This document shows positions 39,305-50,649 of a DNA stretch of 64,000 nt, in pieces. A program made the position numbers and the translations under genes. Positions within the stretch are counted from its first letter, which is position 1. Every line of letters begins with the position of its first letter. The notes beneath the pieces were generated by a model. The model worked only from the letters and a program-made list of their open reading frames with translations, ran no database searches and was not told where the DNA came from. Source of the DNA: Harmonia axyridis (Eukaryota > Arthropoda > Insecta > Coleoptera > Coccinellidae); NCBI RefSeq assembly GCF_914767665.1, contig NC_059506.1, positions 4,960,001-5,024,000 of the forward strand, written 5' to 3'.

Positions 39305-39757
39305 TTATTTTGGTTTATGGTCAACTACAAGTGTGAAATGACGGCCATATAAATATTCATTGAATTTACATAGACCAAATATAATACCGAGGCCCTCTTT
39401 CTCAATCTGCGTGTATTTAATTTTCGCTTGTGACAATGTTCGCGAGGCATAAGCTATTGGCCTTTCCGTGCCATCAGGAAAATAATGTGTTATTACCGCC
39501 CCGACGCCATAATTTGACGCATCTGTGATGAGTCTTACCGGCAAATCTGGGTTGTAGTGAACTAAGACGTTAGCCGAGGTTAATATTTCTTTTATTTTTC
39601 TAAAAGCTCTCTCACAATTTTCTGACCAACGCCATTGTACTCTATCTTTCAACAAATTATACAACGGATGTAGAATCGATGACAGGTTTGGCACGAATTT
39701 TCCGTAGTAGTTCACCAAACCAAGGAATGATTTGAGTTGTGAGATATCTTTTGGCAC
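39305..39757 (-). pseudogene. Gypsy RT thumb/connection and RNase H
   Basis: The 150-codon frame reads PKDISQLKSFLGLVNYYGKF, then RLITDASNYGVGAVITH (first RNase H Asp), SRTLSQAKIKYTQIEKEGLG and FTLVVDHKP. This is the RT thumb and first part of Gypsy RNase H. The RT palm with the catalytic Asp pair is absent: beyond 39,757 sequence runs through a short TGATA repeat (39,765-39,790) to the LTR, marking an internal deletion. Confidence 0.85.
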
Positions 39758-40106
39758 CGGTGCTTTATTGATATGATATGATATGATATGTTATGTCCGA
39801 TGCTTGATATCGAAGATTCGGCCATGTTGTAGAGAACAAAAATTATTTGAATTTGTTAATTCACTTATCCCCGTCGCCACTTGTGATGTATTTCACTAAT
39901 GCTTATGTATGTATATTTTATATTCCAATAATATAATTGGGATTGAAACATGAATAATATTTAACAGAACATTTATTTCTTATGGAGGTTACACTGCTCA
40001 ATGAATGGAATAAAGTCGATGTTAAATGTTACATATGTTTTTCTTATCTGCGCAGCATTTAGCAACTCCGAAAACATTCAATACAAAAATCAATATATAA
40101 CAATCA

Positions 40107-40212
40107 TCAACAAAATAGAATCGAGGTCCTGTTTCATTATTCCATGCATAAAATATTCTGGCAAAATTTCAGCCTGCTTTAAGCACCTTAGTTTGTTCAA
40201 AGTGGAGTAAAG
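40107..40212 (-). pseudogene. 18S rRNA fragment, copy B, part 3
   Basis: Matches 13,285-13,370 of copy A and conserved 18S antisense (AACAAAATAGAATCGAGGTC, TTATTCCATGCATAAAATAT). It resumes after the Gypsy element and ends where PLE coding sequence restarts. Confidence 0.8.
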
Positions 40213-40587
40213 TAAAGTTTTGAATAACCTCATTAGGAATATCACGAACTACAAGCCCAAATACTCTGTCTTGAACTCAATTGACTTTGCAAATAAGCTA
40301 AGTAATTTTGAGATGAAAGAAGGTGCTTTCTGCCTTCTTTCGACGTTTGTAACTTGTTTACATCTGTTCCGACGAACGATTGTGTTCCTCTCGTCGGTGA
40401 GCTTCTCCGTGAATGCAACGTTCCTGAATCGGAACTTGCTGACATACTTTGCTAGCTGAAACCGGCTCTATCCCAAGATTTCTTCGTCTTCAATGAGACA
40501 TTATATAGGCAAATCGAAGGATTGGCCATGGGCAGTCCTCTGTCATCCTTTTTGGCTGACCGCTTTGAGTTAGATATTTCGTATTAA
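40213..40587 (+). pseudogene. PLE copy B, RT catalytic-half fragment
   Basis: The plus strand encodes KVLNNLIRNITNYKPKYSVL, continuing the RT fingers left at 24,248. After a frameshift it reads FDVCNLFTSVPTNDCVPLVG (motif A with the first catalytic Asp). After an in-frame TAG it reads LYRQIEGLAMGSPLSSFLAD, the PLE hallmark. It ends in a stop after ELDISY. Motif C (Y.DD) is not found before the frame is lost. Confidence 0.8.
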
Positions 40588-40599
40588 ACACAAGGAACT

Positions 40600-43050
40600 T
40601 TATCTTCTTATTACCAAGATCTTTCGAAAAAACACGTGAGTTTACATCCAACACTATCAGTCATCGAATGCAGTCTGGAATTCACGTAACGGTCGTCAAC
40701 CGTTCCTTTATCTCCCTTGACCATCAGATGGACTAATTGTCCTCTATAAGAGTTTGTCTATAGGCCGCTAGAAGGACTAATCGATTTGATTTGTTGTAGG
40801 CATCTTTAAAAAGAGTACACAGGGTGAACTCTAACATAATGAATTCATATTATTTTGAATGTAATATATTTGAGTGATTCTCAATATTATTATTATTATT
40901 ATTACAATTGAATACAGAGTAGAGGCTTTCAAGCCTATAGAACTCACCAAAAAATAATTATATGCATACACATAATTGAAGAAATAACTAAATAACAGAA
41001 GCAACATAATAAAACTAAAAAAAAAACTAATTTACAAAAATTAAAAATCCCATAGAGTAAAGAGCACAACAAAAAATGAATATCACCGATACACTTCACT
41101 GAGAATCAAACTAATATGTCTCACATATCTATAATATCACTGGTGTTCCAAACAATAGAGTAAGGTTCAGCAAAGATGAAATGTGATTATGATGAAATCC
41201 AGTTGATTGACTGACAACAGAGCACTTGTAAGGCAACACTTAAACGTTAATTGATTAAATATGCAAATTTGAATATATGGAGTCCGATATTTTCCCAATT
41301 GTTGAATTTAGTATGAAGAATATTTATTATTTTCTGTATCTAGCTGCTGAAATCCAAGGTATGGCAAGTATTGCTTTTCTAGTGTCATCCGTTTCACGTA
41401 GTTTGGCGCGCTTGAAGTTGTTATCTGAAGTTCTGATAAATTCATCTCCTCAATATTTTTTGAGTTGATATAAAACGTTGATTCACTATGAGACATTGAT
41501 TCACTATGAGACATAATATGCGTTCTTTGTGGAGAAATTAGCGAATTGAGTGAAATATCGTATCACTGATATGTTTTCATTTCCGCGCTCTTCATGTCAA
41601 ATTTGATAGTTCATGTTGGGGACAAAATTTGCTCACTGAAAATGACATATGCTCTCTATATCTATGTTCATTACTCTGAGACTAGCTTCATCTCTCTCTT
41701 TCATATGCGGCATGCCAGAATTTCCCTGTCTCCATTCCTTTTTCCTCCTCATATAAAAAGGACTCAAAGTTGGTAATTTACTTGTATGACTTTCACTTTC
41801 TCTCCCAAACAATTTTCATCAAGTAACCTACACCGTATGGAAACGTGCAACACCTTTTTTTCGAACTGGAGCAACAACATTGTTAAAGTTTTATGAAGTT
41901 ACAACGATTGGTCTTACAACGAGACAAATTCACAAGAAACTTTCAAGGCATCCTATTTTGTTACGGGTAGGTGTACAAGTCTGAATAAATTACATAGTTG
42001 ATCTCGGAAAGACCAAGAAAGAAACCATAAAAGTTTTTATTGCCTGTTGAATCTATTAAATGGAGTTTTAAAGGGCTTTCAGCGGTAGTTCGATTCCACT
42101 TTCCATGAAATTCTATAAGGCAGAGAGAAACCCTCGGGTTCGAACATCAAGACGTTATATTGATGACATCGCAAAAGGCGTATAGAAAGATCCTTTCGGA
42201 ACAAATATCCGACTGAAGTTCGGAATGTATCCAAGCTAGGGATGTCGCGGCTTTACCCAAATTCGAAACTTACGACTTCGATTTGTATAGGTATTGGAAA
42301 ACCTTGAAACCTATTTTCACCATTCGATTTGTCTTGATTCTGGTTCACTACACACTTCGAAGAATAAACTTCCGATGAAATATGATGATATTTTTTTCAG
42401 GCAATAACTACACAGGGTGGGTCACTGTTGGAGATTCATCCGGCCAGTTGCACTATTTGCCTAAACATCGATTAAAAATTTAATGCATAATCACCGGTTA
42501 CACTTAACAGGCGAATTTGTACTGTTAAGCTAGGTTGACATGGGTAGTGCATTGCGTTCGATGATTTCACTCCTTTTTCACGGGAACGAAATGACGTATA
42601 TTCGTATTTCCAGAACCTATTTGGCAAATTTATGTTGTTTCTTCGTCGGCACAAAGGGATGCCGACCAGCCCTGATGACTGCACATGTCTTTCAGCGTCA
42701 ATCTAGATATTTATGACTATGATGCGGCTCCTTTTCGATGGGAATTAACTTTGTCGGTATTCCTGCCTGTTGTTTATGACCGAATTAAATCTCATTCTGA
42801 ATTTCTAAACATGTGATTTTTGTTGATCAATCGTAAAACGTTTGTGGCTCTATATTCATAGGACTTTTTTTATCCAAGGAATCTCGCTTTTTCGTTTTCT
42901 CTTGCCGTTAATATTTTCACGAAAGTTTCTGTCTGGGAATATTTTTATATAGTTAGGCTATATGCAGGATATCCAGGGAAGAATGCGACAATGGATGCAT
43001 AAATGAAGGTCATCATGAAGGACTTGTATCAAGATCGCCGTTTGCTATAT
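40600..43050. other. AT-rich stretch without recognised genes
   Basis: No convincing exon, RNA gene or named repeat is seen. 40,600-40,810 may hold eroded PLE 3' sequence. There is an ATT run at 40,885-40,905 and a small tandem duplication 'tgattcactatgagaca' at about 41,479-41,513. Frames of 60-70 codons (for example 41,308-41,514 and 42,472-42,684, minus) match nothing I know. Confidence 0.4.
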
Positions 43051-43051
43051 A

Positions 43052-43231
43052 CAGGGTGATGTTAACCTTTTAAGTGAAATTTCATAGTTCAATAACTCTT
43101 TAACTAATCGACCGAATAATTTCAAATCTTGAAGTGTAATCACTCTACTATCGCCTTCCTTCAATATTTCTGAAATCGCGAACAAATCAGATCCGGACTT
43201 TTTCTATTTTCGGAGATATTGGATCACCCAG
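43052..43231. mobile_element. 180-bp TA-flanked MITE
   Basis: Begins CAGGGTGATG after TA (43,050-43,051) and ends GGATCACCCAG before TA (43,232-43,233). Ends are inverted apart from one or two mismatches. No coding capacity; same general type as the other CAGGGTG elements in this window. Confidence 0.65.
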
Positions 43232-43318
43232 TATGTGTTTTATTATTTCATCTCGAATTCGTAACCACAAATAATTAATTCATGGAGAAAATTCAAAAAT
43301 CATTCTTGGACTGTCATA

Positions 43319-43568
43319 CAGGCTGATCAATAAACATTGCCTTATGAGCGGAATTTCATTGTGCGATAAACTTATCAGTAGAATTAAATTCGAAATTAGC
43401 AGATCGAAATTCCTGACGTCAAAGGAAATACTTTTTTCCTTTACCATTTTTCCGAATCGGCTCAGTTGAAAAGATATGGGCTGTTGGAAATCCATAAAAA
43501 AATGTAATTTTTAGTTATATCTCGCAAATGGAATGGAATCGGACATGTATAAGCAAAGACTCACCCTG
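43319..43568. mobile_element. 250-bp TA-flanked MITE related to the element at 35,778
   Basis: Flanked by TA (43,317-43,318 and 43,569-43,570); starts CAGGCTGATC and ends AAGACTCACCCTG. Internal sequence 'cctttaccatttttccgaatcggc' matches the inner arm of the 1.94-kb element. An overlapping minus frame (43,511-43,750) is not considered a gene. Confidence 0.65.
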
Positions 43569-43569
43569 T

Positions 43570-44342
43570 ATAGTTGGGCTTTATATTTCAGCTGACTAAT
43601 GCCTGTCAGATTTTCAAACAATTTACTGATTTCCATCCTTTGAAAGAAAAGTAGAGAGTTATTTCTGAAAATCTGACCAGAACAAGGCAACTGCACAAAT
43701 GTAGCAAAAGTATCAGAAGCAATTTTGGCCGAAGAAAAACGAAAGTGCACGACTAACTTTCTTCAATTTTTTTTTACGGAAATGTCAGGGGCACAACTCC
43801 CCATAAGTGCAGCACAAAATCGAAATACAGATGTGCTGGGATGAGTTTTTTTTTAATTTTTGAGTATTCCTGTGAAACCCAAAAAATTTTTAACATATGT
43901 GCTGTCCTGGCTCTTAATTGAATTTTGTGATATTTAGTAAAAGTACAAAAAATTTATTTCATCCGTTCAAACCCAATAAACATATTTTGGGAAATATTTT
44001 CAAAGTGGTATGTAACGAAAAAAAATGTTACAAAGTATCACAGTACAGTACAGTACAATTCAGTAAAAAAAATCGAAAATAACCATTGTCTTCTTCCACT
44101 ATGGTCGCTCAGAGACCACGAAACACGTTAAATATCTAACATGTTTGATATCCCATTTTACGTTCGTGCCGCCTTCGAAACCGTCCGTTTCGAGAATAGT
44201 TTCACAACTCCTCCGTTGACACGAGTCGATCTCGTGTGAGCCACTAGTCATGTCAACCTAGCATTATCTTCCCGATTAGTTTCAAACAGGGATCAGCGCA
44301 ACTCAGAACATAAATACGTATAGACTCAGACTCAACCCAGAT
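43570..44342. other. Unassigned AT-rich stretch
   Basis: No gene is seen. A CAGTA-type short repeat lies at 44,040-44,060. GCTAGGTTGACATG at about 42,532 recurs inverted at about 44,249, so a 1.7-kb inverted-repeat element spanning 42.53-44.26 kb is possible but weak. Confidence 0.3.
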
Positions 44343-45995
44343 CTTTTTTTTTAAGGACCGGAATTTACATTCCCTCTTCTTTGATTTCTCCTATTTTCTA
44401 CTATTGTCTGATCGGAAGACTTTCCTCCCTACTTCATGTCACTTTTAATTTCTATTTAGTTCTTTGAAAGAGGTATTTCCTCTTAACTGTCATTCTCATT
44501 TCGATTTGTAGTATCTTTCTTAATTCCTTATTCTCGTGCTTTTTCAGCATATCTATTGTCTTCTTTCTTAGTTTGTTGACTATTTCCTCAATAGTTTCAA
44601 TTTTCAGTTCTTCTCTGATTTGTTGGTTGGTTATTTACCATGGGGCGCCAACCGCTGTTCTGATTACTGAATTTAGCGTACTTTGCAACTGATCCTTATT
44701 GTTGACTTTCGTATCATACCAGGTTACTCCTGCATACGTAATACTTGGTATTAGCACTATTTTCATTATCTTCAGCTTGTTTTCTGAGGAAAGTTTATTT
44801 TAAGGGTTGAGAAGCGGGTACAGTCTTCCGTGGAATTGCCTCGCCTTTTTTCTGTTTTCTTTCATCTAGTATTACTCCTCCTTTTTCTTTTTTTTTCCTT
44901 CTTACATTTTATCGTCTGGTTTTCTATTTTGACGCGTCCTACTTTCTCTTTCTTTACTGTTGTTCCTCCGAAGTATATTGCAACTGTTTTCGATGAATTC
45001 ACTTTGAATCTCCATTTCTTGAAGTATTCCATCAGTTTATCTAGGTCTATCTGTAACTGCCTAGTAATTGTTTTCCGCATTCTACGTTTAAGGACCGGAA
45101 TTTACATTCCCTACGCCTCTACTTTGATTTCTTCTATTTTCTACCACTGTCTGATCGGAAGACTTTCCTCCCTACTTCATGTCACTTTTAATTTCTATTT
45201 AGTTCTTTGAAAGAGGTATTTCCTCTAAACTGTCAATTTTATTTTCATTTGTAGTATCTTTCTTAATTCCTTATTCTCGTGCTTTTTCAGCATATCTATT
45301 GTCTTATTTCTTAGTTTGTTGACTATTTCCTCCATAGTTTCAATTTTCAGTTCTTCTCTGATTTGTTGGTTGCTTATATACCATGGGGCGCCAACAGCTG
45401 TCCTGATTATTGAATTATGCGTACTTTGCAACTGATCCTTATTGTTGACTTTCGTATTATACCGGGTTACTCCTGCATACGTGATACTTGGTATTTGTTT
45501 TTATTTTTTTCATCTTCAGCTTCTTTTCTGAGGAAAGTTTATTTTTAGGATTGAGAAGCGGGTTCAGTCTTCCGTGGAATTGCCTTGCCTTTTTTCTGTT
45601 TTCTTTCATCTAATATTACTCCTCCTTTTTCCTTTTTTCATTTTTCGTTTGGTTTTCTATTTCGACGCGTCCTGCATTATGTTTCTTTACTGTTGTTCCC
45701 CCGAAGTAGATTGCAACTGTTTTCGATGTATTCACTTTGAATCTCCATTTCTTGAAGTATTCCATCAGTTTATCTAGGTCTATCTGTAACTGCCTAGTAA
45801 TTGTTTTCCGCATTCTACTTTGATAGTATATGGCAGTGTCATCTGCAAACTGGGCTATCTTGCATCTATTCATTTTCGGTATGTTTGCCATGTATAAGTT
45901 GAACAGCAGCGGTCCTAACACCGCTCCTTGGGGAACTCCGGCTTTTATTTCTTTGATCGCTTACCTGGTACTATCGATATATTCACCCCAAATTT
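44343..45995 (-). pseudogene. Jockey-type LINE ORF2 3' half with an internal tandem duplication
   Basis: Minus frames encode IQSYLANRKFGVNISIVPGK, GPLLFNLYMANIPK and IAQFADDTAIYYQSRMRKTI, then WRFKVNTSKTVAIYFGG and a late segment SIIRTAVGAPWYISNQQIRE. These are RT motif C onward. About 740 bases are present twice in tandem (44,343-45,085 and 45,086-45,825), starting at SRMRKTI. Frameshifts are frequent. The upstream RT part continues at 46,765-46,980 beyond a CR1-like insertion. Confidence 0.75.
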
Positions 45996-46009
45996 TCTAT
46001 TTGCCAGGT

Positions 46010-46764
46010 ACGATTGTATCAATCTCGTTAGTTGGATTGGAAATTTCATCAACTGAAGTGAATATAGATTATGTCTCAGAGATTAAATATATGGGTGTTG
46101 TATTGGATCCGCAATTGAATTTTTCTCTGCACATTGACAACATGTGCAGGAATTTAGGGAAGAAGAATTCATTTTTTCTCGTATTCCGCCTTTTTGTCGG
46201 AGTGGACCAGGAGACAGGTTTTCAATACAATCAGTATACCCCATTTTAATTATTGTTCTGCACTGCTGATATCATGTACACAAGGAGATATAAGTAGACT
46301 TCAAGTTCAACAGAATAAATCCATGATAATAATCCTAAGATGTAGTAAGCTCACACCTGTAGTAGTCATGCATAATGAATTGAACTAGTTACCTGTGGAA
46401 AAAAATATCAAGAATGCCAATCTAACCCTAATTTACAAGATAGAGCATGATCTTGTACCACGATATCTGAAAGATTTCTTAGAAAAGAGAGAAAATTTTT
46501 ATGACTACAATATTAGGTCAGCAAAAAACTTCAATATCTGCACAGTGAGAACAACTTCTTCACAGAAGTCCTTGTTCTATGAGGGTGTTCGTTTGTATAA
46601 TGGTTTCCCAGAGGAAATTAAGACGGCACCATCTTTGGGTGCATTCTGCGGAAGATTGAATGGTCACTTCAGAGAAATGTGAATGATCATATTATTGTTG
46701 TGTTGATTTTTCTATTTTTTGTACTTGCCGGGTGCTAAATGAATTTTATTATTATTATTATATA
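46010..46764 (+). pseudogene. CR1-like LINE 3' end inserted in the Jockey remnant
   Basis: The plus strand, with two frameshifts, encodes YVSEIKYMGVVLDPQLNFSL, LQVQQNKSMIIILRCSK and TLIYKIEHDLVPRYLKDFLE, then LFYEGVRLYNGFPEEIK: the post-RT region of CR1-type LINEs. It is followed by a stop and an ATT-repeat 3' tail (46,748-46,764). The 5' end is truncated, as is usual for LINEs. It separates two parts of one Jockey ORF2. Confidence 0.75.
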
Positions 46765-46980
46765 ATAACTTCATTTTGTATATCAGACCTCGATGCCACA
46801 TTTTATCAAATGCCTTTTCTATATCCAAGATATTGCACCGATATCTGTAGAGAGGTTCATTTGTTCCTTAATATTTTCCGTTAGTCGTAGGTACCAGTTG
46901 TTGAATCGTTGAATGCTCTTTACGAAACCTAAACTGGTGATCACGTATCGATATAACTACACTACAGTGACTTAATAAAC
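46765..46980 (-). pseudogene. Jockey-type LINE RT segment (motif A)
   Basis: The minus strand encodes ILDIEKAFDKMWHRGLIYKM, RT motif A, in a broken frame. It is the upstream continuation of the Jockey fragment that ends at about 45,995. Beyond 46,980 to 47,380 no coding sequence is recognised. Confidence 0.65.
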
Positions 46981-47399
46981 CACAGTGGCGACACGGTCTT
47001 GTTTTTGATTGGCTGAGCCTAAATAATAATTGTAATATGGCAGCTTTTTAAATTCTCCGTTTACCTGATTTTTGGGATTTAGGGATGTTAGGCCCATTTT
47101 ATTAAGTCACTGTAGTATGCTTCAGCTGAATAAATTTGGAATAAATTTTTTCTATTGAAAATGTTAATATCGGTTGAAAGAACAATAAAAAACCTAGATC
47201 TCTATGGCAACGTTCCGGTGGTTTATTTCCCACATTTCTCAGGCTACAATTGATGAAAAAACAATTTCAAACACAATAACGACTTAACAATAGTACACAT
47301 AATACAAAAAGATCAAGTTGACAGTCAATCATCAATCAAAAAAATAGAATAGAATATATATTCATTTTCAATAATTATTGCAATATACTAAGGTACAAC

Positions 47400-49504
47400 A
47401 ATAAAAATGAAAAAAGTCAAAAACACAATAAAAAAAAATTATTGATTAAATAATTACTGTGTATGATAACCTTTACAGAATATTTCAAATTCATGCAGAC
47501 TGTATGGTTCACACTTTAATACGAGATCATATATTGTTTTCTTGAAAAGCCTGTAGTCCATGATCTTCTGGATCTCCTTTGGCAGTTTATTAAATAACTT
47601 TATACCAGCATAATGCGTGTTCTTTTCTCGCAAATTAGAGGAATGAAGTGGACATATATAAGGGTTCATTTGTATTTCTATTTTTGCACTCTTCAAAATA
47701 ATGGTTCTGTTTTCGGAAAAAGAGGAGAAGTCTGTAGATGTAAAGGCCATATATAGTTAAGATGTTATTACTCTTGAAAAGGCCCCTACATGAGTCCCTA
47801 TATCCCATTGCAAAAATTGTGCGTAAGGCCCATTTTTGCACAAGGAAGACCTTCTCTACAGAAGAAGTACCGCCCCAAAAAATGATGCAGTACGATGCTA
47901 AAGATTGAAAATTAGCATGATAAATAACTTTTAGGACATCTAAGTCAACCTGCTTTTTTACTACATTCAGTGTATAAATTATGGTGCAAAGTTTACTCTT
48001 CAGTTGTGCAATATGAGGAAACCATTTCAAAGCATTGTCCATTTCAACACCAAGAAACTTTACTTGTTTGCTAACTTCAATTATTTGGTAGTGAAAAATA
48101 TACACTCCGTTTTTTGCATATTCATAACAAGCCTATTATCAATGCAACACTCCTCCATTCTAGCCATAACAGACTCCAATAATATAAGTGTTGAGAACAA
48201 TAAGTTTGTGGCTCGTACTAGGATGTTTGTATCATCAGCATATATTACAGGTTGACAGTTTTCCGTTGGTAGGTATTTCGTTATATCATTTATGTAGATG
48301 ACAAATAGTAGCGGTCCCAAAATGCTACCTTGGGGAACTCCTACAGTTGACACGAGTTCATCTGAAGTGTATGTGATTCCATTCACCATAAAAGACATTT
48401 TCTGCTTCCGGTTTGTGAGGTAACTTTTTATGAGATCCAGTTGTTTGTCTCTTATTCCACATAGTTCCATTTTCTTCAACAATATTTCGTGGTTCACGCA
48501 GTCAAACGCTTTGGACAATTCAAGGAACAGGGCAGCTGGAATTTCATCCCTTTCCAATGCCAAGACAATTGTGTGTGTTAGCTCAAAAATTGCAGTTTCT
48601 GTATTTTTGCCGTTGACAAACCCATGTTGGCTGTTGTGCACAACATTAAACTTGTTAAAAAATTTCAGGATTCTAGTTGCTAAAACTTTTTCAAACATTT
48701 TGGAAAATGAGGTCAGCAGACTGATTGGTCGGTAGTTTCCCAAGTCAGTTTGATCTTCTTTCTTATGTATAGGCCTGATAATTGATGTTTTAAGTGCATC
48801 TCGAAAAATACCCTCTTTGAAAGATGAATTCACAATCTGCTTCATTTCTCTGTTCGTTTATTATTTATTTATTAGACTCCTTCTAGAAGCACATGTACTA
48901 AGAGATCGGGAATTCATAATATACCTAAGCAAGGGTGGGAGCTATAACATGAATAGATTTCTTAACAATACTCATGGAAATTCCATCATATCCAGTGGAG
49001 CTTTAGTTCTTCATTAATTTTGCTGCTGCAACCACCTCAGATTCCTCAATATCAAAAATATAAAAGGAATTCGGAAGAAGTGCAGAATTACAACAACTCT
49101 CTGGTTGGCGAATTATTACACGTTGAAGGAGCCATATTGACGAAGAAGTTATTAAAATCATTTACCATTTTGTGCAAATTTTCCTGGTTGATGTTATCAA
49201 GACTAGATTTAGGACTTCTTTTAGTGAGTTTATTTACTACCTGCCATGTCGCCTTTGATTTATTCTGTGCATTTCGCTGTAATTCTTTTTTTTTCAATGT
49301 TACAATGTAGGAGTCATATTTCTTTTTGTAAGTCTTATAAATATTTTTGAATTCTTGCCTTACTTGAGGGACAGTGTAGAGTTTATCTGAAATGTTTTTC
49401 ATTTCTCTAATTTGGGCAACGTTTCTGAAATAAACAAAGTACAATGTATCAGACTGTAATGAATTACGAATGAACAGAATGGAGAGACTCACCCGAGAGA
49501 TCAA
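47400..49504 (-). pseudogene. CR1-like LINE ORF2, degenerate
   Basis: Consecutive minus frames cover: a helical pre-RT part (49,088-49,504, KNKSKATWQVVNKL-like); RT fingers STGYDGISMSIVKKSI (about 48,960-49,020); most of the RT (48,081-48,845: NYRPISLLTSFSKMFEKVLA, LFLELSKAFDCVNHEILLKK, VGVPQGSILGPLLFVIYIND, PVIYADDTNILV); and the post-RT region (47,454-48,105: VKFLGVEMDNALKW, LREKNTHYAGIKLFNKLPKE). A short unrelated stretch (about 48,850-48,900) and several frameshifts interrupt it. The endonuclease is missing. Confidence 0.8.
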
Positions 49505-49751
49505 AACTTTATTCCAAAAATGGAAGACGTTTTTACTTTCGTTTTTGAGATGAATGGATAATTGAGGTTATTTTCAACATCGACAAAAAACAATGTGACA
49601 ATATGTCTACGCATATTGGCAAAGTCATAAACTGAATCCTCCTCGACCACCACATTTGTTTTCAATCCTGGTAACCCCACTATTGATCATAAGCGGTGGT
49701 AATACATAAAATTTCTTATTCTCATTTGCATCTTTTCATCTAATTAATTTT

Positions 49752-50645
49752 TTTAGAGCTATAGAACTTTGAATTGCAATAAAACAATGATGGATTATTC
49801 GATTGACATGAATTTCATTTATCCGCAAGATAATCTTGTGGCCTTACATTTTAAATATGATTTCTGGCATATGACTGCCACGGCTGGCTCGGATGTAGTC
49901 CAATCTGGACGCCCAATTTTCGATGACTTTTTCCAACATTTGTGGCCGTATATCGGCAATAACAAGGCGAATGTTGTCTTTCAAATGGTCAAGGGTTTGT
50001 GGCTTATCCGCATAGACCAATGACTTTACATAGCCCCACAGAAAGTAGTCTAGCGGTGTTAAATCACAAGATCTTGGAGGCCAATTCACAGGTCCAAAAC
50101 GTGAAATTAGGCGGTCACCAAACGTGTCTTTCAATAAATCGATTGTGGCACAAGTTGTGTGACATGTTGTCTTGTTGGAACCACAGCACCTGGACATCAT
50201 GGTTGTCCAATTCAGAAATGAAAAAGTTAATAATCATGGCTCTATACCGATCACCATTGAATGTAACGTTCTGACCACCATCGTTTTTGAAGAAGTACGG
50301 ACCAATGATTCCACCAGCCCATAAAGCGCACCAAACAGTCAGTTTTTCTGGATGTAACGGTGTTTCGACATACACTTGAGGATTAGCTTCACTCCAAATG
50401 CGGCAGTTTTGTTTGTTGACGTAGCCATTCAACCTGAAGTAAAATGGACGTAGTGCGCGATACGTGTTCCGCACAAAACCATTATTTCCGAAATAAAATT
50501 GCACTATTTTCAAGCGTTGTTCAGGCGTGAGTCTATACACGATGAATTGACAAACCAAACTGAGAATAAATCACTTGACAGTTACATCGGTAGCCATCTT
50601 GAACAGTAATGTCAACTTAAAGTTATTTACCTCGAAAAAAACACC
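49752..50645 (-). pseudogene. Mariner-type transposase, second copy
   Basis: Frames 50,115-50,558 and 49,844-50,200 encode TPEQRLKIVQFYFGNNGFV (helix-turn-helix start), NGYVNKQNCRIWSEANPQVY, LWFQQDN, ATIDLLKDTFGDRLISRFGP and PPRSCDLTPLDYFLWGYVKS. The sequence is close to 26,900-27,815 along its length. It retains an N-terminal part the other copy lacks, but has a deletion around the second Asp and frameshifts. The right end (about 50,630-50,645) reads 'gaaaaaaacaccc', as in the first copy. Confidence 0.8.
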
Positions 50646-50649
50646 CATT

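Larger units (their letters stand above)
35744..40103 (-). mobile_element. Gypsy-type LTR retrotransposon, internally deleted, with a TA-element in one LTR
   Basis: LTRs are 35,744-37,909 (only about 225 bases are LTR; the rest is an inserted element) and 39,882-40,103. They share 'gaacatttatttcttatgg' and 'tttcactaatgcttatgta'. Orientation is minus. A purine tract AAGGGGGGAAG (37,910-37,920) adjoins the 3' LTR, and a primer-binding-like AGTGGCGACGGGGATAAG (about 39,864-39,881) adjoins the 5' LTR. Gag, protease and RT palm are missing; RNase H and integrase fragments remain. TCAT may be the target duplication, and some 18S bases are lost at the site. Confidence 0.85.

Noticed and set aside
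42525..44265. 1.7-kb DNA transposon bounded by GCTAGGTTGACATG inverted repeats
   Set aside because: The match is only about 14 bp, no target duplication was found and no transposase is encoded; left as a weak possibility.
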